Counted from the first letter of the stretch, positions 1 through 8,463 are shown. The stretch is 57,206 nt of DNA from Bacteroidales bacterium (GCA_017560825.1 JAFZED010000046.1:1-57206), one strand, 5' to 3'. Translations and numbers: made by a program. The notes: generated from the sequence alone by a model not told the origin.

Positions 1-1010
1 CCGTTCCAAAGGATAGTCTTAGAGTTCATAAGAACCTCCTCCCACATAGCGAGAGTGCTTGGAGCTGCGTCCATACCTTCCCAACCGTCAGGAATCTCTG
101 AGTTGAGGCAGATCTTGGTGTTAGCGTCGTTAGAGAAATCGTCAGCGATCACAACCTCCTTAGAGAGATAGATCTTCACGCCCTTCTCCTCTGCCTTCTT
201 GAGAGTGTCGAGAGCGAGCTGCATCTGATCGTCCTCACAGAGTGAACGGCCGATCTGACCACCCTGAGCCTTCTTGAATGTGTAGACCATACCACCACCG
301 ATGATCATATTGTCAACTGCATCGAAGAGCTTCTCGATGATAGTGATCTTTGAAGAAACCTTTGCACCACCTACGATAGCTGTCACAGGGTGCTCAGGAG
401 TCTTGAGAACGTGGTCGATAGCCTTGATCTCGCCTTCCATCACGTAACCGAACATCTTGTCGTTAGGGAAGTAGTCAGCGATGAGTGCAGTAGAAGCGTG
501 TGCACGGTGTGCAGTACCGAATGCGTCGTTGATGTAGCAGTCAGCGTAAGAAGCAAGCTTCTTCACGAACTCCTTCTGGTTCTCCTTTACAACTGCCTTT
601 GCAGCCTTCTTCTCTTCGTCTGTAGCGAACTCGCCTCTTGGCTTGCCCTCCTCCTCAGCATAGAAACGGAGGTTCTCGAGTACGAGGCACTCACCCATCT
701 TGAGGGCAGCTACCTGCTCGTCTGCAGCCTGGCAGTCGTCAGCGAACTTGACAGGTGCTCCGAGGAGCTCCTCAACGCGGCCGAGGATGTGCTTGAGAGA
801 GAATTTCTCAGTAACGCCCTTTGGACGGCCAAGGTGTGACATAACGATCACAGCACCACCCTTCTCAAGAACTTTCTTAAGTGTAGGGATAGCAGCACGG
901 ATACGTGTGTCATCAGTGATCTCCATCTTCTCATTGAGAGGAACGTTGAAGTCTACGCGGACAATAGCTTTCTTGCCGGCGAAATCGTAAGTGTCAATAA
1001 ACTGTTGCAT
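1..1010 (-). CDS. pgk: Phosphoglycerate kinase, C-terminus cut by window edge
   Basis: Glycolytic/gluconeogenic enzyme in the cytoplasm that interconverts 1,3-bisphosphoglycerate plus ADP and 3-phosphoglycerate plus ATP. The reading frame starts at the ATG at 1008-1010 and stays open to base 1, giving about 336 residues of a family usually near 400-420, so the C-terminal part of the nucleotide domain is missing. The start region shows the PGK signature VRVDFNVPL and, further in, SHLGRPKG of the 3-phosphoglycerate site. A TAnnTTTG box lies about 38 bases upstream, so the gene has its own promoter, divergent from the methyltransferase gene to the right. The identification is secure. Confidence 0.96.
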   Translation of the reverse strand, partial: MQQFIDTYDFAGKKAIVRVDFNVPLNEKMEITDDTRIRAAIPTLKKVLEKGGAVIVMSHLGRPKGVTEKFSLKHILGRVEELLGAPVKFADDCQAADEQVAALKMGECLVLENLRFYAEEEGKPRGEFATDEEKKAAKAVVKENQKEFVKKLASYADCYINDAFGTAHRAHASTALIADYFPNDKMFGYVMEGEIKAIDHVLKTPEHPVTAIVGGAKVSSKITIIEKLFDAVDNMIIGGGMVYTFKKAQGGQIGRSLCEDDQMQLALDTLKKAEEKGVKIYLSKEVVIADDFSNDANTKICLNSEIPDGWEGMDAAPSTLAMWEEVLMNSKTILWN

Positions 1011-1047
1011 AATTGTATAGTAATGTTTGTTGTTTTCTAAATCCGAG

Positions 1048-1055
1048 CAAATTTA
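1048..1055 (-). promoter_or_regulatory. Bacteroidota -7 box for pgk
   Basis: The minus strand reads TAAATTTG, an exact TAnnTTTG match, 38 bases upstream of the pgk ATG. It lies back to back with a plus-strand box at 1086-1093. The upstream -33 element is weak. Confidence 0.6.
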
Positions 1056-1085
1056 GTAATTTTCGTGGAAATACAAGAATTTACC

Positions 1086-1093
1086 TATCTTTG
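1086..1093 (+). promoter_or_regulatory. Bacteroidota -7 box for the methyltransferase gene
   Basis: TATCTTTG, an exact TAnnTTTG match, ends 20 bases before the ATG at 1114. The implied leader is about 15 bases. Confidence 0.65.
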
Positions 1094-1113
1094 CGAGGTA
1101 AAAATATATCCAT

Positions 1114-2049
1114 ATGATGACCATTGAAAGCCCAGGTGCATTCTGGAAAGACTACGAACTCATTGATTCCGGCAATTTCGAGAAACTCGAAAGATTCGGA
1201 CCGTTCATTATGGCACGCCCCGAGCCTAAGGCCCTGTGGGAAAAGTCCCTCTCTGAAGGAGAGTGGAACAAGCTGATCCACACCCGTTTCAAGACAGGCG
1301 CAGGCTTCGGCAAGGCAGGCAAGGAGGACAGCGGTACCTGGGAACGCCGCAAGAAGATGGACGACCAGTGGTACATCCGCTACAAAGGCGCACAGGAAGG
1401 TCTCGACTTCTCGCTCAGACTCGGACTCACCTCGTTCAAGCACGTAGGAGTTTTCCCGGAACAGTCAGCCAATTGGGAATATATATACAGGCAGACCCGC
1501 GCCCTTGTAGAAAAGGCAGAGGCAGAAGGAAAGCCGAAGCCTAAGGTACTGAATCTCTTTGCATATACCGGAGCCGCTTCGCTCGCCGCCAAGGCCGCAG
1601 GCGCCGATGTGACACACCTCGACTCGGTGCGTCAGGTAGTGACCTGGGCACGCGGAAATATGGAAGCAAGCCGCCTGGACAACATCAGATGGATAGTAGA
1701 GGACGCACTCAAGTTCGCACGCAGAGAAGCCAAGAGAGGAAACACCTACCAGGGCATCATCCTCGACCCGCCGGCATACGGCCACGGCCCTGACGGAGAG
1801 AAATGGAAACTGGACGAGTGCCTGAACGAAATGCTCCAGTGCGTTGCAGCCATCCTCGCCCCTCAGGACAGCTTTATGGTCCTGAACCTCTACTCAAACG
1901 GCTACTCGGCAGTCCTGGGAGAGACAATCGTCAAACAGAACTTCTGCCTCAAGAACGCCTACAAGTCGCTCGACTTCGGAGAACTCGTCCTGCGCGACTC
2001 CTACGGCAAAAACCTGCCCCTGAGCGTCTTCGTCCGCCTGGCACGATAA
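1114..2049 (+). CDS. Class I SAM-dependent RNA methyltransferase, RlmI/RlmK-like
   Basis: The 311-residue cytoplasmic protein is related to the COG1092 family, which methylates 23S rRNA. The SAM-binding motif I (LNLFAYTGAASLAA) sits at about residues 146-160, an acidic residue after the next strand follows (HLD, 168-170), and the catalytic/target-binding motif DPPAYG is at 218-223. The N-terminal 100 residues resemble the beta-rich region preceding the methyltransferase domain in this family, but no PUA domain is evident. Two adjacent ATGs (1114, 1117) are possible starts. The gene stands alone behind its own promoter and is followed by a palindrome and a terminator. The exact target base cannot be assigned. 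Confidence 0.85.
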   Translation: MMTIESPGAFWKDYELIDSGNFEKLERFGPFIMARPEPKALWEKSLSEGEWNKLIHTRFKTGAGFGKAGKEDSGTWERRKKMDDQWYIRYKGAQEGLDFSLRLGLTSFKHVGVFPEQSANWEYIYRQTRALVEKAEAEGKPKPKVLNLFAYTGAASLAAKAAGADVTHLDSVRQVVTWARGNMEASRLDNIRWIVEDALKFARREAKRGNTYQGIILDPPAYGHGPDGEKWKLDECLNEMLQCVAAILAPQDSFMVLNLYSNGYSAVLGETIVKQNFCLKNAYKSLDFGELVLRDSYGKNLPLSVFVRLAR

Positions 2050-2054
2050 TAACA

Positions 2055-2070
2055 TTCCGGCAAGCCGGAA
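2055..2070. repeat. Small palindrome, half copy of the element at 6607-6666
   Basis: Perfect inverted repeat TTCCGGC-AA-GCCGGAA followed by ATGACAGAGA, five bases after the methyltransferase stop codon. The right half of the 60-base element at 6607-6666 has the same layout (TTCCCGG, short loop, CCGGGAA, ATGACG), so these look like members of one dispersed family. Confidence 0.5.
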
Positions 2071-2127
2071 ATGACAGAGATTCGTCAACAAACTCGCGAT
2101 TACAGATATAAGCCGAATTTACGGATA

Positions 2128-2166
2128 AAAAGTGTGTGTTCTGCATAATCCAGAGCACACACTTTT
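2128..2166. terminator. Rho-independent terminator, usable on both strands
   Basis: A 16-base stem (2128-2143 with 2151-2166, one G-U type mismatch) and 7-base loop, flanked by AAAA on the left and TTTT on the right. It ends the methyltransferase transcript. Confidence 0.75.
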
Positions 2167-2178
2167 CTTGCCGGTCAA

Positions 2179-2215
2179 CCACTGTGTCATTTTCAACCCT
2201 AAAATCGACACAGCG
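2179..2215. repeat. CCACTGTG palindromic repeat, copy 1 (degenerate)
   Basis: The left arm CCACTGTGTCATTTT (2179-2193) is followed by a spacer and a partial right arm TCGACACAGCG (2205-2215). It shares its left arm with copies at 2250-2291 and 3375-3411. Confidence 0.55.
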
Positions 2216-2249
2216 CTCATACAATTCACTCAAAAACACGCTATTAGCC

Positions 2250-2291
2250 TACCACTGTGCCATTTTTATAGTAATAATCGACACAGTGGTA
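2250..2291. repeat. CCACTGTG palindromic repeat, copy 2 (perfect)
   Basis: The 10-base arms TACCACTGTG (2250-2259) and CACAGTGGTA (2282-2291) are perfect inverted repeats around a 22-base AT-rich centre containing CATTTTT and TCGA. This is the best preserved copy of the family around the transposase-like gene and could form a REP-like hairpin. Confidence 0.65.
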
Positions 2292-2425
2292 GCAAAAAAT
2301 GCAGAAAAACATAAAATCACAATCACTCTTACAGCATTTTTCATACATTTGTTCACTACTTCATACATTTCGAGAGAGATGTGGGGAAAGAACGTTGAGA
2401 AGGAACGAGTAAAGGATAAAATGAT

Positions 2426-3352
2426 ATGAAAAAGACCTACCACGTCTGCCTTTCGGCAGGAGATGAGATAATGTTCCGTGATCTGGAAGATTACAACCGA
2501 GGATTCAATTGTTTTGCATTGGCGTTACATAAGACCGGATCTACTGGTCTTGTCGAGGCTTTTATGGCAACACATACACATCAGGTCATCCAGACTTCTG
2601 ATCCCAAAGAATTTATGTGGCATTTCAGGCAGCCATATAGTATGTATTTCAACAACAAGTACCAAAGAGATGGCAGACTTGGCGAAAACCAGCACTTCAC
2701 ACTTGAAGTCGTCGGGCACCATCACAAACTGGCAGCTATGAGCTATACTCTCAGAAATGCTGTGCACCACGGGGTAGTGTCCATTCCATATGCCTATCCT
2801 CACTGCTCCGCAAACGCAATCTTCAGATCAGAAATGGGAAAGTCCCATAAGGAGGACCTCCTTCTTGAGTGCCATTATTCAAAGCACATCGGAAGACGGG
2901 CGGAGTATGCCGATAATTACAAGATGTCCGAAAGCGGGGTGTTCCTCAGAGAAACAGTTCTTGACATTCCCCAAGTCGAAGATCTGTTCATTTCTCCTCG
3001 TGCATTCAACTATTATATGACCCGCAGGTCTTCTGAAGAATGGAAAGAAGAACAGAGAAAAGACGGAGATGGAAACTCACCTGTCACTTTGACCGAGATA
3101 GAGAACGGAATAAGACTACACAGCATCGACAGAATGGTTTCCTTCGAAGCGGGCAAAGCGGACTACAGGAAAGTGTCTGACATAGATCTTTGTACAGAAT
3201 TAGATCAACTTGCACGCAGCAGGTACGGGAGACATTCTGTCTACCAGCTCACAGAAAGGGAGAAGCAGCTGACAGCTCTGGAATTGCACCGTACCAGACA
3301 CCTCAGTGAAACACAAATACGAAGATGTCTTGCAATGTCCTATCCATTTTAG
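2426..3352 (+). CDS. RAYT-like Y1/HUH transposase (IS200/IS605 superfamily)
   Basis: The 308-residue protein resembles the single-strand DNA transposases of the Y1_Tnp/REP-associated tyrosine transposase family. A histidine pair in HTH form (H50-T-H52, in the block ATHTHQV) matches the metal-binding HUH motif. About 55 residues on, SYTLRNAVHHG places a tyrosine (Y107) where the family has its nucleophile in YxxxNP-type sequence, followed by PYAYPHCSA like the usual wSSa stretch. The C-terminal 150 residues are an extension I cannot assign. There is no terminal IS structure and no passenger gene. Inverted repeats with CCACTGTG lie on both sides, the arrangement expected of a domesticated RAYT with its REP sites. 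Function in DNA cleavage is inferred. Confidence 0.7.
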   Translation: MKKTYHVCLSAGDEIMFRDLEDYNRGFNCFALALHKTGSTGLVEAFMATHTHQVIQTSDPKEFMWHFRQPYSMYFNNKYQRDGRLGENQHFTLEVVGHHHKLAAMSYTLRNAVHHGVVSIPYAYPHCSANAIFRSEMGKSHKEDLLLECHYSKHIGRRAEYADNYKMSESGVFLRETVLDIPQVEDLFISPRAFNYYMTRRSSEEWKEEQRKDGDGNSPVTLTEIENGIRLHSIDRMVSFEAGKADYRKVSDIDLCTELDQLARSRYGRHSVYQLTEREKQLTALELHRTRHLSETQIRRCLAMSYPF

Positions 3353-3374
3353 CAAATTTTACACACCAGCTTCA

Positions 3375-3411
3375 CCACTGTGTCATTTTTCATATAAAAA
3401 ACTGCGCAGTT
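3375..3411. repeat. CCACTGTG repeat, copy 3, downstream of the RAYT gene
   Basis: CCACTGTGTCATTTTT (3375-3390) repeats the left arm of the two upstream copies. The right part is a different self-palindrome, AACTGCGCAGTT (3400-3411). It begins 22 bases after the transposase-like stop codon. Confidence 0.5.
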
Positions 3412-3472
3412 GTCTAGAAAAGCTCATTTGAAGATAGAGCAATGGGAAAAGATTTGAAGTGGCAGCATATGA

Positions 3473-3507
3473 AGCTAAAGAGGATGACCAGGTCATCCTC
3501 TTTAGCT
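3473..3507 (-). terminator. Terminator of the DUF2723 gene
   Basis: A perfect 16-base stem (3473-3488 with 3492-3507) with a 3-base loop. It overlaps the TAG stop codon of the minus-strand gene that ends at 3506. The stem is long enough to act from either side, so it also separates the RAYT unit. Confidence 0.7.
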
Positions 3508-6500
3508 ATTCTTCTATGTCAAGCAGGGAGTTGAAGCGGTTGCGGATGGATTCCGCGTACTCTGTGTCTCCGAAATGCTCTGTAAGGTCTGCGATGTAAG
3601 AAATGCAGTTGTAGCAGCTCTCGAATTCCTTCTGTGCCAGATCGTAGTACTCGAGGAAGAAGATTGTCGAGTTGAAAAGCTCGTCTATGAATCTCTGCGC
3701 GAGATCAAGGGCCTTGTCTGAAGCACCTGCATCGTAGTAGGTCTCTATCATATCGATGACCATATACTCATTCGAGAAGCCGAGATAAGTCAGGTCGAGA
3801 GGATAGTTCTCCGCAGGGACATTCTCCTGACACATATCAAGGAGTTCAACCGCCCTTTCCTTGTCACCGATCTTGAGCATCTCCTTTGCCGCATTGACAA
3901 AGAGGTTTCTCTGAGAGAGAACGCCACAGAACGTGTAATAATTCTGATAATCAACGAAATAGTCCTGTCTCTTAAGGGCATCCCACTTGTAGACGCTCTT
4001 CATCTTGTAGTAGAGGTCCTCAGGATCCGCAAAGCCGATGTCCGTGCTCTTCATCTTGTTCTTTATCGGAACAAACTTGTACGAGAATCCCTCATACATA
4101 AGGTACTCCTTGATGCCGATGTTGATGTCTCCACCCATACTCAGGAGATTGATCGGCCTGTCCCACTGATAGTTCGACAGGAGGTCGAGCATAAAGATCT
4201 CAGGCTTTGTGAGATACTCCTTGTCCTTAGGCATAGTGAGAGTTATGTACTCCGGAATCATAGACTCGTACTTCTCATCCAGGATACCGTACTTGATGAC
4301 ATTCTCCTTGTTTACAGGAATGATGAACTTCCTTGACATAATGTAGTCCACCATCTTTCCGCTTGAAAGCGGCAGCTTTGCCTCAGGATGCTTGAATATC
4401 CTCATAACATCCGAAAGGAGGAGGGCTGTGTCTCGGGTATCATATATATATACGAACTCATTCGTTCCATAAAGGTACTGTTTCGGACCTACGGTAAGGT
4501 CGAGAGGCTTGGACTCGTTCATCGCCCATTTCATCTGATCGATGTGCCAGTCTGTTCCAAGAAGCGATGTGTTGGCGATACGCACGTCAGGACGGACATT
4601 TTCCACCTCCTGGGCATACCAGAGAGGGAAGGTGTCATTGTCACCGTGTGTAATAAGGATGCCATTCTCTCCTACTGAGTTGAGGTAGTTCGATGCCATC
4701 TCCACTGCAGTGTAACGGTTGCTGCGGTCGTGGTCGTCCCAGTTCTCGGCTGCCATAAGGGCAGGCACTCCAAGCATCAGGACTACGGTTGCAGACGCTG
4801 CCACAACCTCAGACTTACCGGCGCTCTTCTCTGAAATCCAGGAATATACAGCTGCCACCGCAAGACCGATCCAGATAGAGAACGAATAGAAGGAACCCGC
4901 GTACGCATAATCACGCTCACGTACCTGAAGCGGTGGCTGGTTGAGGTAGATCACAATGGCTATTCCCGTCATAAAGAACATAATGAAGGTCAGCCAGCAG
5001 CCCCTCTTGTCACGCGCAAACTGGAAGAACAGACCGATCAGACCGAGAAGGAGAGGGAGCATATAATAATGGTTCTTCGCCTTGTTGTCCTTGAGATAGC
5101 CCGGTGCGTCAGATTGGTCGCCCAGACGCAGAGAGTCAATCACCTTGATTCCGCTTTCCCAGTTGCCTGCAAAGAGATCTCCCGGTGACGGACTGTGTAT
5201 GTCGTTCTGACGTCCTGCGAAATTCCACATAAAATAACGCCAGTACATCCAGTTCATCTGATAGTCAAAGAAGAAGGCGAGGTTCTGAAAGAAAGTAGGC
5301 TTCTTGTGCTCAGCCCCTGCAACAGACACACCTCCCTTGCCCATATATGACTTATACACAGCTATATGGCTCGGGCTGCTTCCGCTCCACATACGAGGGA
5401 AGAGCATCTTTCCCTCAGAGTCATATATCACTTTGCCAGGGCCCGGAGTCTGTATGTACTTGTCACCCATAGGAGCCCAGTACTCAGTCTCCTCGATGTC
5501 ATAAGGAGCACCGAAATACTCGCCATAAACAAGAGGATTGCTTCCATACTGCTCACGTCCGAGGTACCTCACGAGTGTGAAAGGATTGTCAGGCTGGTAC
5601 TCGTTGGTCGGAGTCTTTGCACTTGAACGGATGATCACTATGGTGAAAAGCGAGAATCCGATGACAATCATAGTGAAGCAAAGAAGCACAGTGTTCGCAA
5701 ACACCTTCTCCTGCTTCATAGTGCGGAAAAGTCCCACAAAGCAAACTGCCAGGAGGGCCGCCATAAAGAAGGCCGCACCGGAGTTGAACGGAAGTCCCAG
5801 TTTATTGACAAAGAAGAGGTCAAAATAAGCCGCGACCTTAGGGAGATATGGTATGATCACAAAGAGTATGATTGCAAGGATAACCACCGAAACTGCGAAT
5901 ATCTTCACATACTCCTTCATCGTGTAATGTCCATCTTCACGCCTCTTGTAATAGAAAAGGAATACGAGGGCCGGAATGGCAAGGAGGTTGAGGAGGTGGA
6001 TACCGATCGAAAGTCCCATAAGGAAGGATATGAGCACGATCCATCTGTTGGCATATGGTGTGTCAGCCTGGTCGTACCACTTGGTCATCGCCCAGAATAC
6101 GAGAGCAGTGAAAAGGGACGACATCGCGTACACCTCACCCTCGACAGCAGAGAACCAGAAGGTGTCGCTGAATGTATATGCGAGGGCTCCGACTGCACCT
6201 GAACCGAAGATCGCAATGGCCTTGGCAACAGAGTAAGTGCCGTCCTCAGAAGGCTTTACAAGCCTCTTGGCAAGGAATACGACGGTCAGATAAAGCAGGA
6301 ATATGGTCAATGCAGAACATATTGCACTGAAGGCGTTTACGGCCACAGCAGCGTGCATATTGTCCGTAAACATTGTGAAAAGTCTTGCAAAAAGCTGGAA
6401 GACAGGGTTTCCCGGCGGGTGGCCGACTTCAAGCTTGTACGAAGAAGCGATGAACTCACCGCAGTCCCAGAACGAGGCGGTCGGTTCGATGGTCAGGAGA

Positions 6501-6574
6501 TAGGTCACGGCAGCAATCGCAAACACGATGACAGCAGTGATCCTGTTCCATAATGTAAATTTCTTATTATCCAT
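3506..6574 (-). CDS. DUF2723 membrane protein, GT117/TMEM260-like glycosyltransferase family
   Basis: A large 1022-residue inner-membrane protein. The N-terminus reads TIEPTASFWDCGEFIASS and VGHPPGNPVF, the hallmark of DUF2723, whose acidic pair resembles the catalytic loop of C-type glycosyltransferases. About a dozen hydrophobic segments span residues 10-620, followed by a soluble C-terminal region of about 400 residues with helical repeat character. The human relative TMEM260 is a protein O-mannosyltransferase, so transfer of sugar to exported proteins is a reasonable inference, but the donor is unknown. It is monocistronic, with its own promoter at 6693-6700 and a terminator overlapping the stop. 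The family assignment is firm; the activity is inferred. Confidence 0.88.
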   Translation of the reverse strand: MDNKKFTLWNRITAVIVFAIAAVTYLLTIEPTASFWDCGEFIASSYKLEVGHPPGNPVFQLFARLFTMFTDNMHAAVAVNAFSAICSALTIFLLYLTVVFLAKRLVKPSEDGTYSVAKAIAIFGSGAVGALAYTFSDTFWFSAVEGEVYAMSSLFTALVFWAMTKWYDQADTPYANRWIVLISFLMGLSIGIHLLNLLAIPALVFLFYYKRREDGHYTMKEYVKIFAVSVVILAIILFVIIPYLPKVAAYFDLFFVNKLGLPFNSGAAFFMAALLAVCFVGLFRTMKQEKVFANTVLLCFTMIVIGFSLFTIVIIRSSAKTPTNEYQPDNPFTLVRYLGREQYGSNPLVYGEYFGAPYDIEETEYWAPMGDKYIQTPGPGKVIYDSEGKMLFPRMWSGSSPSHIAVYKSYMGKGGVSVAGAEHKKPTFFQNLAFFFDYQMNWMYWRYFMWNFAGRQNDIHSPSPGDLFAGNWESGIKVIDSLRLGDQSDAPGYLKDNKAKNHYYMLPLLLGLIGLFFQFARDKRGCWLTFIMFFMTGIAIVIYLNQPPLQVRERDYAYAGSFYSFSIWIGLAVAAVYSWISEKSAGKSEVVAASATVVLMLGVPALMAAENWDDHDRSNRYTAVEMASNYLNSVGENGILITHGDNDTFPLWYAQEVENVRPDVRIANTSLLGTDWHIDQMKWAMNESKPLDLTVGPKQYLYGTNEFVYIYDTRDTALLLSDVMRIFKHPEAKLPLSSGKMVDYIMSRKFIIPVNKENVIKYGILDEKYESMIPEYITLTMPKDKEYLTKPEIFMLDLLSNYQWDRPINLLSMGGDINIGIKEYLMYEGFSYKFVPIKNKMKSTDIGFADPEDLYYKMKSVYKWDALKRQDYFVDYQNYYTFCGVLSQRNLFVNAAKEMLKIGDKERAVELLDMCQENVPAENYPLDLTYLGFSNEYMVIDMIETYYDAGASDKALDLAQRFIDELFNSTIFFLEYYDLAQKEFESCYNCISYIADLTEHFGDTEYAESIRNRFNSLLDIEE

Positions 6575-6606
6575 ACTTTGGAAACTATTTTCTCATTTCA
6601 CCAGAA

Positions 6607-6666
6607 CGTCATTGCCGACTCTATCGGCAACCTTATAAGAGATTCCCGGTCAAGCCGGGAATGACG
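6607..6666. repeat. 60-base palindromic REP/MITE-like element
   Basis: The ends are perfect inverted repeats (CGTCATT at 6607-6613, AATGACG at 6660-6666). Inside are two smaller hairpins, GCCGA/TCGGC (6614-6628) and TTCCCGG/CCGGGAA (6643-6661). It sits between two divergent promoters. A half-size relative is at 2055-2070. No coding potential. Confidence 0.6.
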
Positions 6667-6692
6667 ATGTGTCAATACTTTCAATAAACCGA

Positions 6693-6700
6693 CAAATATA
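6693..6700 (-). promoter_or_regulatory. -7 box for the DUF2723 gene
   Basis: The minus strand reads TATATTTG, an exact TAnnTTTG match, 119 bases upstream of the ATG at 6574. The leader would contain the 60-base palindrome at 6607-6666. Confidence 0.55.
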
Positions 6701-6713
6701 AGAAAGTAATCAG

Positions 6714-6721
6714 TATATTTG
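6714..6721 (+). promoter_or_regulatory. -7 box for the yciH operon
   Basis: TATATTTG, an exact TAnnTTTG match, 31 bases upstream of the yciH ATG. Confidence 0.65.
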
Positions 6722-6752
6722 CAAAAATAAATTAACTGCAAATCACATACCT

Positions 6753-7097
6753 ATGGCAGAGAACGACTGGAAGAAACGTCTCGGAGTGGTGTTTTCCACA
6801 AATCCGGATTTCACATATGAGGAAGAGGCCGTACAGGAAGAGCAGACGCTCGAACCGGGAAAGCAAAACCTTATCGTAAGCATAGACAGGAAGGGCAGAG
6901 GCGGCAAGCAGGTCACCCTGGTGACCGGATTTGTCGGTACCGCCGACGACCTTTCTGAGCTCGGAAGGACACTCAAGGTGAAGTGCGGAGTGGGAGGAAG
7001 TGCCAAGGATGGAGAAATCACAATCCAGGGCGACTTCCGCGACAGGGTCGTGACCCTTCTCAAGGATATGGGATATAAGGCAAAAAGAGGCAACTGA
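6753..7097 (+). CDS. yciH: SUI1/eIF1-family translation factor YciH
   Basis: Small cytoplasmic protein (114 residues) with the SUI1 fold that monitors start-codon selection in eukaryotes and has an accessory role in bacterial initiation. The core is the stretch around RKGRGGKQVTLVTGF (about residues 46-60), followed by LGRTLKVKCGVGG and the IQGDFRDRV strand-helix near the C-terminus, all typical of the family. The N-terminal 40 residues are acidic and variable. The next gene starts two bases after the stop, so they are cotranscribed. Length and motifs agree with the family. Confidence 0.92.
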   Translation: MAENDWKKRLGVVFSTNPDFTYEEEAVQEEQTLEPGKQNLIVSIDRKGRGGKQVTLVTGFVGTADDLSELGRTLKVKCGVGGSAKDGEITIQGDFRDRVVTLLKDMGYKAKRGN

Positions 7098-7098
7098 T

Positions 7099-7716
7099 AT
7101 GTTTGATATCCTTGCACTCATAGCTACATTGACAGTGATCACTTCATTGAGGAAGCTGATCGTCGTGTTGCCATCCCTTATAGGATGTATGTTCAGAGCA
7201 AAAGAGAACATCAACCTTGAGGCAAGCGTGAAGCACAGCATAGACCGCGACATATGTGCGGCAACGATGGTGCTGCCCTTCTGTCTCGCCGCATACAGAT
7301 TCGGGATATATGACATCACTCCCCTTCAAGGTCTTGGCGAAAACCTGCGGCTTGCCGCATACATCGGAATATTCCTGGCATATATCCTCGTACGTGCAGC
7401 TGCAGCCAGAGTCACCTACCCTAAGAAACTGAACCAGAAGACAAGGAAGGCGGCCGGAAGAATCTCGTTCACATATTTCATAATTCTGACCTTGTGCGTC
7501 CTTGGAGCCGGCAGCGCGATGACGTTCTTCGGAGCGGCCCCAGAGGTGGTCAGGAGCGCAATCATTTGGATATCAGCAGCCATATATGCCCTGATGCTCA
7601 TAAGAAAATTCGAAATTTTCTGTTCTTCCTGCTCGGTTTTCGCAGGATTTTTGTACCTTTGCGCCCTCGAAATTTTTCCGACTGGAATGCTAGTGGTTCC
7701 AGCATTAATTTTTTAG
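7099..7716 (+). CDS. Multi-pass membrane protein, DUF4271-like by position
   Basis: A hydrophobic 205-residue protein with about six predicted membrane segments (for instance 5-25, 53-70, 85-100, 123-145, 150-165, 172-200). In Bacteroidales a DUF4271 membrane protein regularly stands directly before hemD-rnpA-yidD, and this gene fills that slot, so I infer that it is the equivalent. I cannot show the domain by sequence alone. It lies two bases after yciH, and the promoter of hemD lies inside its 3' end (7654-7661). The function of the family is unknown. Confidence 0.6.
   Translation: MFDILALIATLTVITSLRKLIVVLPSLIGCMFRAKENINLEASVKHSIDRDICAATMVLPFCLAAYRFGIYDITPLQGLGENLRLAAYIGIFLAYILVRAAAARVTYPKKLNQKTRKAAGRISFTYFIILTLCVLGAGSAMTFFGAAPEVVRSAIIWISAAIYALMLIRKFEIFCSSCSVFAGFLYLCALEIFPTGMLVVPALIF
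7654..7661 (+). promoter_or_regulatory. Internal -7 box for hemD-rnpA-yidD
   Basis: TACCTTTG, an exact TAnnTTTG match, lies within the last codons of the preceding membrane protein gene, with a T-rich -33-like stretch (GGTTTTCG) about 18 bases before. The leader of about 60 bases contains a small CTGGAA/TTCCAG hairpin. Confidence 0.65.
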
Positions 7717-7722
7717 GTTAGA

Positions 7723-8463
7723 ATGAGTGTAAAAAACATCCTGATTTCACAGCAGCAGCCGTCGACGGCTTCGCCTTATACCAGCATTGCAGAAAAATTC
7801 GGAGTCAACTTTGACTTCAAGCCTTTCTATAAGATTTCACCTCTGAGCTCACGCGAGTTCCGTGCTCAGCGAATCAACATCCTTGACCATACTGCAATCG
7901 TATTTTCAGCACGTTCAACAATTGACGCCTTCTTCCTTCTTTGCGAGGAGCTTCGCGTGAAAGTGCCTGAAACTATGAAGTATTTCTGTACTTCGGAGGC
8001 AGTTGCAAACTATCTGCAGAAGCACATCGTTTACCGCAAGAGAAAGATCTTCTTCGGTGACGGTACTCCATCGTCTGTAATCGGACTCATCGGAACCAAG
8101 CACAAGGGCGAGAAGTTCCTCATCGCTACAGCAGAATCATCATCAAAGGATGCAATCACAAAGGAATTCGAGACTCAGAAGTTCGAGTTCGAGACAGCTG
8201 TGTTTGTAAAGCCTGTGTCTCAAGACATCAAGGATGTGGACCTTCACTCTTACGACCTCATCGTACTGTTCAACCCGGCAGACGTGAAGTCCCTCTACGA
8301 GAACCAGCCTGACTTCACCCAGGGCGACATCAAGTTTGTCTCATACGGTAGATCCATCGTGAAGACTATGGAGGAAGCAGGTCTTACAATAGAGATTTCG
8401 GCTCCTACTGTAGAAGCACCATCGGTGGCAAAAGCACTTGAGCTCTATCTCTCAAAGAATTAA
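7723..8463 (+). CDS. hemD: Uroporphyrinogen-III synthase family protein
   Basis: A 246-residue protein of the HemD fold, which closes and inverts hydroxymethylbilane to uroporphyrinogen III in tetrapyrrole synthesis. The opening KNILISQQQP and the block AIVFSARSTIDAFF (about residues 58-71) match the Bacteroidota HemD-like subfamily, in which two Rossmann-like lobes alternate. Conservation in this enzyme is always low, so assignment relies partly on the fixed order hemD-rnpA-yidD seen in Bacteroidales. No other heme gene is in the window, so the protein may have diverged from the classical reaction. It ends one base before the rnpA start codon. Confidence 0.8.
   Translation: MSVKNILISQQQPSTASPYTSIAEKFGVNFDFKPFYKISPLSSREFRAQRINILDHTAIVFSARSTIDAFFLLCEELRVKVPETMKYFCTSEAVANYLQKHIVYRKRKIFFGDGTPSSVIGLIGTKHKGEKFLIATAESSSKDAITKEFETQKFEFETAVFVKPVSQDIKDVDLHSYDLIVLFNPADVKSLYENQPDFTQGDIKFVSYGRSIVKTMEEAGLTIEISAPTVEAPSVAKALELYLSKN

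Larger units (their letters stand above)
2050..2425. other. 376-base intergenic region with palindromes upstream of the RAYT gene
   Basis: I see no gene here. In order it holds a perfect small palindrome (2055-2070, TTCCGGC/GCCGGAA), a strong terminator hairpin (2128-2166), one degenerate and one perfect copy of a CCACTGTG palindrome (2179-2215 and 2250-2291), and about 130 bases of AT-rich sequence before the transposase-like gene. No clear TAnnTTTG box precedes that gene. Confidence 0.7.

Noticed and set aside
2250..3411. The CCACTGTG repeats as a CRISPR array
   Set aside because: Only three imperfect copies occur, with unequal spacing, a protein-coding gene between them and no cas genes.
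7915..8103. Many long open frames opposite or overlapping real genes
   Set aside because: They are antisense or out-of-frame shadows of conserved genes, with atypical composition and no motifs. I left all of them out.
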